Shown here one piece after another: positions 49,758 through 60,900 of a stretch of 64,000 nt of DNA. The stretch's first letter is position 1; the number at the start of each line of letters is the position of its first letter. A program made the position numbers and the translations under genes. The notes under the pieces were generated by a model, which did not search any database, was not told the origin of the DNA, and worked only from the letters and a program-made list of their open reading frames with translations. Origin of the DNA: Acridotheres tristis (lineage: Eukaryota > Chordata > Aves > Passeriformes > Sturnidae); assembly GCA_037013685.1 (NCBI GenBank), contig CM072891.1:15104501-15168500 (forward strand), written 5' to 3'.

Positions 49758-52700
49758 CCACAGATTTTTATAAGCTGGGATAGAAGCCAGTTTATAGAAT
49801 ATCAGAATATCAGAAGCTGATGTTCTTTGTTGATGTGACTTTTACAGAGGCAACTACAATAATTTTTCTACAGTATGAATGACCTAATGAGAACATGAAG
49901 ATGGGCAGGCAGAACGTGGAAAATAGGTGAAAATAATGTGTGTCAACGGGGAGGTGGGGTGGGAAAGTTGTAAAGATATTTCTCAGAATATTTCTAAGGA
50001 TATTTCAGGATTATTTCAAGGGTGTTTTACTTAGTGTTTCTAGACATACAGATGGAGAAGGTCTTGACTGTGCTCAGTGTTAAAACTATAAAATAAGATC
50101 CTGACACTATGAATGTCAAGTTGATAACCTTCATGTCGTAATCAAATACAATTTGGTTAAATATATTTCACCTCTGAAATTTTATTGTTCTCTCTCCATT
50201 GGTTACAGTGAATGACCTCTTTCTTCCTTTGCATTCTTTCCTTCCAAGCAGTCTGCTTGGGCAATGCAAAATGAGTATAAAAATTCCCAATTACAGCAGT
50301 AGAGATTATTTTCCCCCTCCTTTTGCCCTATCTGATAGGAATGTCTTTGTAGTTTGAAAGCTAATGAAGAATGGCTGTAGTCAGAAATAGCTGAGCAGTT
50401 CTGAAAATTAAAGGCATTTACCTGCTTCTGCCATGCCTAGAGCCTTAGCTGGGAAAAAAAAGAGTACATTTTGATAGCTTGTTCTCATTAGTGCCCATTC
50501 CATAATTTAGGTTTATGCCACCTCTAGGATGTAGGCCAGACCTTATAAAAAGAGAATTTCATACCTTCCTAAAGCTTTATCACGGGACAAAACACCCTGT
50601 CAGTGGCACCTTCACCTGTTCCTGCAGGAGCTGAAGAAAGATGTGGTTCTGTGAGCTCTAAAAATCCTGTGCTCAGCCCAGCACCTGCCACTCCCTGTGT
50701 CCCTGGGACAGCTGAGACACTCACCTCCCATTCCCATACAATTTTCCTGATGCAGGGAGTGTATCTTAAGCAGGCACTTCCTTTGTCTCCATTCTCATTG
50801 TTTCCCACTCCTCTGGAGAAAAATTTGGGGAATGGCCTGGCAAGTTTTGGGAAATTTGTGCAAGTCGGGTTGACTGTGTAATTGTGTTGTATGATAATAT
50901 TATTATTACTGTTACTAGTGTCATTATTACAATAGGCCTTCCTGTGCAGATATGTGTTTGTTTTACACTGGTACCTACCAAGTTGGAGCAGAACATGTTT
51001 GCTAAAATCTATAAAAGTGGCTTCTGGAGAAGCAAAGAGAAGAACCATTCGTTGCACTTCCCTTCTGAAATGCATCATTGACATGCAGTGGAGGGAGTAA
51101 GCATTAAATTTAATTAATAATGGATTTTTTTCACCTTTCAGCTTTGAAAAGAGAATGTTTCTCGCATTCTGTAGAGTTTTATTTTATTAACCACACAAAG
51201 AGAAATAATGCTTCATTTAACTATGTCAAAACCAATCTAAACTCTCTGCTATTTACTTTCCTTTCTATAAATTTTAATGCATTTTTAATTCCACACCACT
51301 GGTTGGCAAACCAACCATTGAAGTTATTGCTGCCCTGTAATGTATTTCAGTCATTTCTAATAAATCTGGACCTTAAGATGATTTATTATTATCTCTGTAC
51401 ACTATGAAAATGGATTTGCTGCCTGTGCTGGGTTTCAGCCCTTTCATTACTACGGGTAGGAATGTATAAGATTGAAGAAACAAACAAAACTAATCAGAAT
51501 ACAGACAATTTCTAATGTTTTCTTCTTCTGCAAGGAAAGAAGCATGTTTGAGGGAGAAAATACAGAAAATAGATGAGTTTTGTATGCATTTAAGGGAAAT
51601 TTTCCTGAAATTAGTGCAACAGAAAAATTAAAATTTATATTAACATGATTTTTTTATTATAAAAGCTGTGGCTTTTTTATCTTTGAAATTAACCCCGATA
51701 TATTTTGTAGCTACTTTCTTAAGCTATTGTGGAAACATATAAATTTATTTTGCAGAAGTCTGTATGTTAAAAATTGGTTTAAGATTTCAGCAAGATGGTT
51801 GGAGAATCATACAAAAATAAAATAACTTATGTATGTAAAATACCAAAATGTATCATAAAATATCCTTTTAATTTGTTTGTTCAAATACAACAGGACTTAT
51901 CAGTTCTCATTTTCTGAACGTCACATCAAAAATGCCTTGTTCATCACCTTTATTACAGGAAAATAATTACCATCAAATCAAAGCAAACCCTTTCACATTA
52001 AGTTCTGTGCAAGTCAGAGTTGTAGACAATTGAGTTCATGTTATTCTCATCCTTGATTTCTGAAGAATTTCTTTGTGTCTTTTACAGTTTTTCTGGTTTT
52101 TTAGAATTGCTCTGCTCCTATGTGTGACTGCTCCTCGTAACCCAACTTTTACATCCTGAGTGTGTTTCATGGGCAAGGAAAAAGAGTTCCAGCTGCTGTT
52201 ATGACTGGCAGCTGAGCAGTTCTTTCAATCTCTCTCCTTCAAGCTGAGTTCATTTTATTCAGAAATTGCCCAAGGAATGTCAGGTGAAAGTGAACAAATC
52301 TTCATTTATTCCTGCTTGTGGCTAGAGGCTCTCAGTTTCTGGAGCAGATATTTTGTGAATTCCTGTAGTCTTTTGTAATTATTAACCTTTCTTAAAAGAG
52401 CTAACAAAACCTTTAAAGATACTTCCAGCGTATTTTGAAGGTAGGAGCTATTTCAGAAAATGATATATTGCCAAATTTCCTTGAAATATTTATTTTCTGT
52501 CTGTACTAGTCTAAATTAGCCGTGTTTGTCATTAGTAACGACACTGCATGGCTTCTTTGCTGGAATTTGGCTACTGAAAGATGTCATTAGGCAAACTTGA
52601 TTGCCTCTTAACATGTCACATATTCTGAAAAAATCAGCTGTTTTAGCTTTACAGTGTTGATTTACATGATAAGAAGGCACAGCCTACACCCAGCCAGTTG

Positions 52701-53287
52701 ATGCTGAGGACAGTTTTTGTAGGGCCTCTCTGCATCTTCATCTCTGTGGTAAATCTTGTTTCTGTAGGATCTGAGTGCAAAATACCCACACGGTGCATAG
52801 GAACAAATCTGTTCCTGCAAATTACTTTGGCAATGCAAAAATACACATGGCACTTTGTGACTCAGCTTATCTATTTTTAACAAGTAGATAATGGCAAGGT
52901 ATGCTAATCATTATTTTTTTGATCCTAGTGTGTTACTAACAATAATTCTACTAGATATGTATTTGAATATATCAGCTCTTCTGAGGAGTTCACGGTCTAA
53001 TAGATGTAAATTTGCTAGGATTTTTAAAGCATCTTGAAAGGTCATATATTGAGATTAAATTAGTCCCCCCTCATGATACTCTACAGTAATCTACATTCTA
53101 ATCAGTAGGAGATACAAATACAAGCTAGATTGCAAATGGAATGCAGTTACAAAGCAGATTACAGAGGAAAGGGATCTCATATAGATTTTATTGATATGTA
53201 TCAGGTGGCTTTTTCATAGCAACTATAAAAATTAAATGTCAATCCATATTTTCTACTGAAAATTAAAGAATTCATACAAGGCTAATT

Positions 53288-53347
53288 TGATTTTGTTTGT
53301 TTTGTTTGGGGTTTTTGTTTGTTTTTGTTTTTTTGTTTTGTTTTTAT
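53288..53347. repeat. (GTTT/GTTTT)n low-complexity tract
   Basis: Irregular GTTT and GTTTT units with T runs up to 7 nt and a GGGG interruption. Confidence 0.85.
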
Positions 53348-53559
53348 TTTACCTTCTTGCTATTCTCTTTGATTTTCTATGTCTTTATGATTAGGTGTCA
53401 TTCTCAAAGCAGTGGTGAGAGGCAATGTCCACTTACATTTATGCTTTTTTTTTTAGTGTTCATCTTCCTATTGGTGGCATACTTCCCCATATGTTGAACT
53501 TTATCAGTTTCTGACCTTAAAATCTCAGAGGTGGTAGGATCAAAGAATAAACATTTTTA

Positions 53560-53725
53560 AGGTGTGGATAAGAGCTACAAGAATGATGAGAGGTCAGAGG
53601 ACTTACAAGTAAAGATGAATTGAGCCGGATAGGTAGTATATAATTTAGCAGAATGAATTGAGTTTTGGAAAAAGGACCAAAGGGAGAATGTATAATCACC
53701 TCTGAAGGATATAAACTGCAATGGC
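53560..53725 (+). mobile_element. probable old CR1-type LINE fragment (plus strand)
   Basis: The sequence 'aagaatgatgagaggtcagaggactt' resembles the CR1 ORF2 segment encoding MEHLS.EDRL. It is followed at the right spacing by 'gaattgagttttggaaaa' (ELGLFSLEK-like) and by 'aatcacctctgaaggatataaa' (FQYLKG-like). Divergence is high and the frame is broken, so the call is tentative. It could equally be an older related LINE. Confidence 0.45.
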
Positions 53726-54414
53726 AGAGTTGTTCTACTCAGTAACAGACTCAATGCAGACAGTGCTGAGAATTATTTTCAGAGCTCAGGGTATAGGAAG
53801 AAAGAAGTTATCCTATCTTTTGGGAAAAGAAGGCAGGTATTTGATACCTTGATATCAAATGATGATGAGAACAACAAGTAATTTTATGATTTATAGCAGA
53901 CCTTTTGAACTGGCTAACTTGAATACAGACAACTCTTCTGTATGAGGCAGGCACAATCAGCCCCAAATACCAAAAAAAATGAACACTGAAAATTGTGGGT
54001 AAGTACCACTTCCAAATAGACTGACAGTGGAAAATAATTGTGATGAACTGATTTATTACATCCTTTGGACCTGGACGTGAGTGAGTCAAGGTGCAAATCT
54101 CAATCAATAATCTCGATTTTTTGTGCTGAAGTTTTATGTCAACTTTCAGGTTCAAAGACATTTCCATACCTCCTATAAAACTATTAAAACACCATTCCTG
54201 TAAATATCCTCCCAAAATGTGAATTTTTCATCTTGAATTTGATTACTATTTGAGCTGAACATTTCATCTTTCTGCACATTTTCTGAAGCCCTTGAAAGCC
54301 ATCAAGACCAATTTTCTTCCACTTTTTGCCCTACAGCATGTTTCTACCTCTGCAAAATATCATTTTTACATTGGAAAGGAAAAAAAAAAAAACAACAAAA
54401 AACCACTGTCAGGA
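53726..54414. other. unassigned DNA between two plus-strand CR1-like pieces
   Basis: A 135-codon minus frame (53808-54215) has no recognisable domain. A poly-A run with AAC units lies at 54379-54398, just before the next CR1 piece. No known repeat is recognised; it could be a later insertion into one CR1 copy. Confidence 0.4.
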
Positions 54415-54561
54415 GAGTGACACAGTGAAGCACATTGCTCAGAGAGGTTGTGGAGTATTATCCTGGGGAACCTGCTCTGGTTGACCCTGCTTTGAGCACA
54501 GAGCTTAGATGAGATGATCTCCAGAGTCCTCTTACTCCTTCAAGGATTTTGTGATTGTTTG
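54415..54561 (+). mobile_element. CR1 LINE 3' end (plus strand)
   Basis: 'gaagcacattgctcagagag' and 'gttgtggag' correspond to the HWNRLPREVV region. They are followed after a short deletion by 'ttgaccctgctttgagcac', 'gagatgatctccagagtc' and the terminal 'ggattttgtgattgttt', the CR1 3' end with a degraded terminal repeat. About 147 bp, broken frame, inactive. Confidence 0.85.
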
Positions 54562-57520
54562 AACTTTGGCTCCCCTAACTGAATAATTACTAGAAACTTG
54601 TGTCATATTTTACAACATATATATATATTTTTTTTCCCTCTAAAGAACACCGTTTGCAATAAATCCTTTGGAACCTTTTCTTGAAAATTATTTTTTATCA
54701 AATTTCTTTTCAATTCCAAAAACTGAATAAACTTCAACATATCTACTTTAATTCAACAGACAAATCTTCTAAAACCCAGCTGAATTGTAAGTAAACCATA
54801 ATTTTTAACTTTCCTGGCCAATTAGTTGGCCCGTTTTATTATTGTATCCTCTGTAATAATTGGATTTACACAATGGAATTGTTCTCATTTGCTAAAGTTA
54901 TAAAAGTAGTGCTTACTAATAGTTTTTAGCTTTATTCTTGAAATAAAAAATAATCTTAAATAATTTATGTGATTTTAGTTGCTAACAAGTGCAGAAATAA
55001 TTTTTTGCAGTCAGTCTCTAGTACTGGCATTTATTTTGGTAGAAAGAGAAGTCTAATAAAAATGAAAGACCAGTTTTCCTAAATCAATGAGTTGTAGTGG
55101 CTTCCTTCTATCTAGCACACTAAAATGGTTCATTCCTGAAGAATTAGTTTAGCTATTAAATCAAGAAATCAGTGCTTCCCCCCTCAACCAGTCAAAGGAA
55201 TTTAAATACTTCAAGGGAAAGTTGAAATGAAAATAGGAAGCCTGTTTTCAAATGCTGAAAAAACAGGAAAATCACCATGATAGTTTTGGGGTTTGCCTCC
55301 ACTAAAATCCCCAAGTTTATCTTGGGTTGCAGCATTTTCAGCAATCACTAATGATCTAATTGTGTGGCTTGTGGATTATGAGGTGGTGACTGTGGTTTGG
55401 TTTTGTTGTTTTTTTTTTCTCTTGATTGAAGTACATGGTTGGTGTCAGCATCTTCACAGCCTCAGAAAATTCTGTGACAATGTCCACCTTTCTGTCTGGA
55501 GCAGATGTTGCTGTTTTGAGAGCAGCTGTATCAAAGTGTGCACACATCAAATTATAATCTAAGATGTCTGGTGGGATAAAAGACATTTTGCAAAGATGTG
55601 ACAAAGGTATAAATCTATCCAAAATCCATTATCTGAAGTGTGTCTCTTAATTCCATGTGCATACCTTTCTGGGAATAAGGAGGAAAAAACTAATTTTGAT
55701 CCCTTCATCTGTGGAGAGGCAAGAGTCTGAAATTTGTAATTTGGAATAATTACAGGGCTGCCAGCATAAGGACAGTATCTGGATTAACTAATACAAAATA
55801 GTTTATTAGTACTATGCACATAGTCTATTAGTACAGTGTTTATTTATACAACATAGTTATTCTATGTAATAATAACGACTCCTACCTAGATGGGAGGAAA
55901 AATTAGATTTTATTAAGTCTTTTAAACTACTGTTCAGACAGAGTTTTATGTTTTATGGAAGTTTTTATTTTCCATGTCCTTTGTGAAATATTTTGGGTTT
56001 GAAAGGTGTTACAGAACTGCCATGTGAGTCTGCATGCTGTAATCCTACTGCAGCCTTGTCTTGTATGCATGTAAACTATTTTTCAGTATTGTAGATGGTA
56101 AAGGAAGCTGTTTTAAGTCATCATTTGGAAGACCACGTTGCATCTTGTCTCATAATCTTTCCTGTTGTCACTGGAAAAGTGGAGACATCCTTCCCAAATA
56201 TCTGAGGTCTAGGGATGCTGATGATAAAACTTGAATCGTTCTATGCTCACCGTGTGTATTCATTTCCCACAATAGCATGCACTCTAAGAACAGAAGTAAT
56301 TCCTATTTATTTACGAATTAGTTGTTTATAGCTGCAAAACTTCTTTGGAAAAAAAAAAGCTCCCTTTCCCACATTCTTCTTTATTCGGGATTTTAAAAAA
56401 GATTATTAGTCAACTTAATATGTCTGTGATATTTGTTTGGATGAATAGACTGAACTAATTTTTTTTTTTTTAGTTATTGAATATTGTGATTGGGCTTGAA
56501 AGAACTGGTTGTGAATTCCAGGTGATTGCTTGTACATATGACTTGTAAAATGTCTTGAGACTCTGCCCTTTATAATCTCAAATATTAATGAGAATATTTG
56601 TGATATTATCTTTAAAAAGAATACTCACGTCTTGACTGACAAGGCTTGGAAAAAAATTCTGTCTGTGTATTTTTGCTCACTTTGAAAGATAGTTAGTGAC
56701 AGGGTTAGTGACCCACAGGAAAATAAAAGGTAGAAAAAGTCAATGGGTTCATCTAATTAAAATATTATTTTGTCTATAAAATGGGATGAAGTTTCATCTT
56801 AAATTTTTACTAAAGTTTTGGAAGAAAAGGGTTGAATTTTAAATTTATGGAATTTAAGAATCAGTCAGGTTTTATTTCACTGTGGAATTCAGATTCTCCT
56901 CCAAATTAATTCACGATTGGAAGACCTGGACTCACCTTCTGAATTAAACACTGATGCTTTTTTCACAAGCTGCAATAACAAACCTCTTCATAAAGGTCTT
57001 ATTTATGTTTTGCTTCTGTGATTCTCTCTGCACACTTATAATAGATGGATAAAATGTGATTAGACTGAGTGGGTAAGTAATGCTTTACTTTCAACACATT
57101 TTCACTTGTCTGGAGTCAGATTGGTATCTTCTTCAAGGTATTGGTTATTTTCAAATACTTGGTGTTTAAATTACAGTAATAATTCTTCTGTAGTTCAGTA
57201 AGCAGCAACTTAATGTGGGTTTTGGAATATTTAAATATGAAAGAAATTATTTTATAAGTCTGACTTCAACTTCTGTTCTGAATAAATACATAGGATGAAT
57301 TGAAAATATTCTGCTACAGGTATTTACGGTCTACCAGTAATTTTTGAGAAAGATCTCTTCTTTTAAGCCTATTTACTAGACTATGTCCAGAAAAAAAAGG
57401 AAAAAACAAAAAAGAAATGAGCTGAGTTAAACAAACAAACCAATTAGAGGGTGAACACTGAAAATTCTTAAGGCACTAATATTTGCCTAACATGAGTAAT
57501 GATATTACTTTCGTTATAAA
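54562..57520. other. AT-rich non-coding DNA, nothing recognised
   Basis: No gene or repeat family is recognised. It contains minor T-runs (56460-56472) and A-rich DNA at 57393-57418. Confidence 0.55.
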
Positions 57521-57561
57521 TGAGAGACAAAAGTCTCGATATTCAGCAAAATTTAGATTGC

Positions 57562-57567
57562 TTTATT
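57562..57567 (-). terminator. LTR polyadenylation signal AATAAA
   Basis: AATAAA on the minus strand within 'tcaaataaagcaa', placed downstream of the TATA box as expected for R. Confidence 0.6.
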
Positions 57568-57652
57568 TGATATAGAAAGAGCAAGCAGAGCGTTGGGGAA
57601 CGTGAGGGGTCACCGCCCACTCCACGCTCCCCCGAACCTTGGTTTGCAGCCT

Positions 57653-57661
57653 CTTCTTATA
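57653..57661 (-). promoter_or_regulatory. LTR TATA box (TATAAGAAG)
   Basis: A good TATA match on the minus strand with a GC-rich downstream stretch, about 90 bases before AATAAA. This is the normal promoter-to-polyadenylation spacing of a short R region. Confidence 0.6.
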
Positions 57662-57740
57662 CTGTGGGTTCTCGTGTTCACAAATTCACAAAGCCTTTGG
57701 GTGATAATCAGTCACAGATCGCCATCCGGTCCTCGTAAGT

Positions 57741-57818
57741 GACCACCAGGGAAGTTCTGGAGGTCTGGTCTTTGTATATAACCACCAGAGAAGTTCTGGG
57801 AGTCTGGTTTTTGGGATA
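57741..57818 (-). repeat. two tandem 39-bp repeats in the LTR U3
   Basis: 'ccaccagggaagttctgg' at 57743 and 'ccaccagagaagttctgg' at 57782 start two copies with a 39-base period. Both continue into 'aggtctggtcttt' or 'gagtctggttttt'. They lie upstream of the TATA box, the usual place for duplicated retroviral enhancers. Confidence 0.8.
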
Positions 57819-57942
57819 GGCAGTATTGATCAGACAAAGGCAGGAAGGGCTTTTTGGGAAGTCTGATTTTGCAGGGTGGTAGTAGATGCAACTTATTTGG
57901 AAAACATAACATAACATAATACAACATAATATAACATAACAA

Positions 57943-60900
57943 GGTGATTTTAAACAGAATGATTTAACCATATAATTTCCTTTATCTAGTGTCCATGCTT
58001 CACTTCAGAGCTTAGTATTCTGGTTTATACAAACCCCAATGCTTTTGTGATTAACACGAATCGTTTATCAATTATCACACTTTGTATTAACTGTCAAGTG
58101 AGTACACAGATATAATTTCTTTCACCTGAAATACCTTGAAATAGTTAACTCTGGGAATATTTGAATTTTCTTTTGACTCAGTTTGCACTTTTCAACATCC
58201 AGTCAATTATGTTTTATGGTACTGTTAATTTCATTCTGTATTCCTTCCTAAGAAAATTTATAAATACCTTTCTTCATATTGACTGTGTTTACTGGAAATG
58301 AAAGTTATCTTAAGGAATTTTGGAGAAGCAGTTTTAGAGGTCTTGCTGATGAGTGCAGAATAGAATTGAACAAAGGGCTCGTGACAAAGAATATAAAAAC
58401 TGACAGAATGAAGAAGTTAGATTAATCTTGATTAAAATGTTTTAACATTAATTGTCTTTTTTCAAGAATGTGAACAGACTTAATCCCATCAGGACACACA
58501 TTGCTAGGTACGGTACACAAATGTGTGACAGATGTAATTTGAGAATGCTCTTACAAAAGCCTTTTCTGTAATGAGCATTATTTGTGTAGACTCTATACAC
58601 ATATATTTAATTACTTTTTAAAAAATATATAATACTCAAACAATTTTGAATTGTGTGTTTTGAGCTCAAAAAGGCTACAGGCTCTTACCTAATGGCCCTG
58701 GCATTTATTTTTTACTCTACAGATATGCAGTGTATCAAGATACTCTGTCCCTGATAAACATATGTCTTCTCAGGATGTCAAGATTGCACATCCATTATTA
58801 TTATATTTTTCCCAAGGAGAAAAAAGCCATGAGTTTTCTGTTGCTAAGGAAGGCTGCAATACATATGTCTAGTATCTTATGTGGTCTTCATTACTCTAGT
58901 ATCGTAGTGTTCTCAAAACAGATGGGGAAATGTACAATGAAATTAAATTCAAAATTACACAGGAAGTCAATAGCAGACTTAGAAACATAAATGAGTCTCT
59001 CAGTTTGTTTAATATAAAATTATCCATTCATTGTTAGAAAGATGCATTATCTGAAGTAAGAAACTTGTGCATAAATTTTGCAGAAATCATAACAAGCTGT
59101 CGATATATGGAAGAATGAAGGGCTCATAATTATCAAGGGTTCTCTGGTTGATGATGAGGTCATTGTTGTTCTCTTGAAGCTACCTTTTCAAATTCTTTAA
59201 TAATTATTAACTAAGAAAAACTCCTCCTAGCTGATTTCGTCTTTTTTCCAAATGCGGATTTTTTTCAATCAGAAAATGAGAAATTACCCTGAAATTTTCC
59301 ATCCCCTAAGTCTTTTATTTCTTAACACTGGTCCTGAAAGCTGTGTTTAGTATTTAAGTGCATGATGTAGGCTGCATCTGGTATTTCACTATATACTGGA
59401 AGGTTGTCATGCTTTACAGCATTGTTTCCTTTCCCCCCCCCCCTCCCCGTGGTCAGAGTTAATGCAGGTCTTGGTTTGTAATAACAGATGTAAAACCACA
59501 ATTTTAATTACCCATCTGTATCCTCATTTTCATCTTCATTTCTCCTTTATCTTTAGGCTATACTGTTTATAGACTGTGATGATGATTTCTTTTATGGAAT
59601 CTTTTACCTTCAGAGTCTCCTAAAAGGCTTTACATGCACTTGGACTGGAGATGTCCTGGAGCTGCAATGGGGATGCTGCTGGTTCCTGCAGAAATAGGGA
59701 GGCATATCCCACGAATTGGATTTTATGGATCAAATCTAGTACAAAAAGGTAGCTATATTCAGGAGGCAAAATGCTATTAGGCAAATACTTCTGACTTTAA
59801 GGTACCAAATCTTTAATCAGCATAAAACATTGCCCCTTTGGACCACAAATAATTGAAGCTATTTATCATGTGCTTAGCAGTTAAATGAACTATTTCTGTG
59901 CTGGGATATTACAGCTGTTTCTTAACACTGAACAATGTTTCAGAACTGTTTAAGTGAGGAAACAGGGAACAACCTGCTGAAAATGCAGGTAATTTCCTCA
60001 GACTGTGATTAGTTCTGAAGACTTGAGAAGCAGATTTTCTTCCAAGGCATGCCATTTCAAGAACTTTTTGTGGCTAATGATGAACCTGTGATGAAAGGGT
60101 TGTGTTCATCAGAGGTTTTACATGCCAAGCTTAGATGCTGGCTTAGAGTGTTTCTCTGAAAAAGGGATTCCAACCTGGCTGATATGTTGCTGATACTGCA
60201 TTCAGAAACACCCCATATTTTGTGATATGTCTATCCAAGTACAGCTAATCCTGCTCTAGCATTATTTTGTGATCAGAGCCTGAGACTGTATTGCAGTATT
60301 ATTACAGCAGTCTGCAGTAAAGGTAGCATATTGTTTTAAAAAATATTTAGATTTTAAGCTGCAGTGCAAGCTTCAGATACTATTATAGCATATCTAATTT
60401 TTTTTCTCTTTCTGTTTAAGACATTGACTTAATTTGATTAATCTGCATATAATCTGCAGTGGCATATTTCTTTGCTTTTATAGATCTTGGTATATATGCT
60501 TGAATGATAGTGTTTCCTGGATTAATTTTTGGCACCAAAGTTTTATCCTATATCCAGTTCTGATGTTTAATCCAACATGATAATATGTTTTTGCAAAGCA
60601 TGGACACTTGTGTGTTATTGGGCAGCAACAGGCACTTCAGAATTTGGAAGCTGTTTCTAGAATCTCCACCTTATGTTGTCTAAAATGGAAATTACTTTAT
60701 TAAAAATAACTTGATTCGCCTGAGTGCACCTGTTTCTATGCAACAGCAAAGGCACCTGTGTCCTATTAATACTTACATTATGCAGCACATTTGGAAATGT
60801 TATAACTCAGGTGGATTATCCTCCTGGGAACCACATACATCGCTCCTGCCTCAGCTCTTTATCTATATGTCAAGTTGTTAAATGATTTTTGGGTTACTTC

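Larger units (their letters stand above)
35273..53287. other. long AT-rich non-coding stretch, no gene recognised
   Basis: About 18 kb without a coding exon, RNA gene or dispersed repeat family that I can support. A pyrimidine-rich stretch lies at 35620-35790, slightly GC-richer patches at 36430-36720, 44700-44970 and 50570-50860, and several simple repeats and candidate regulatory blocks are listed separately. The longest frame (50569-51084 minus, 171 codons) has no recognisable domain. Confidence 0.55.
57521..57942 (-). mobile_element. probable solo LTR of an endogenous retrovirus (minus strand)
   Basis: On the minus strand the element starts with TGTTATGTTATATTATG (57942), continues through a GC-richer U3 with two 39-bp repeats, a TATA box (57661-57653), and an AATAAA signal about 90 bases later (57567-57562). 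It closes near 57521 at a plausible CA end ('gtctctca'). This order, the compositional contrast with the flanks and the lack of internal viral sequence on either side suggest a solo LTR left by recombination between two LTRs. I could not find a target-site duplication, so both edges, especially the one near 57521, are approximate. The family is unknown to me and differs in sequence from the LTR at 20968-21624. Confidence 0.68.

Noticed and set aside
50569..51084. Longest open frame in the window (171 codons, minus strand)
   Set aside because: It shows no recognisable domain, has a low-complexity Asn-rich patch from an (ATT/ATA)-rich stretch, and overlaps competing frames on the other strand. 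It looks like chance in a slightly GC-richer patch.
53808..54215. 135-codon open frame, minus strand
   Set aside because: No domain, no splice or promoter context, and it lies between two decayed CR1 pieces.
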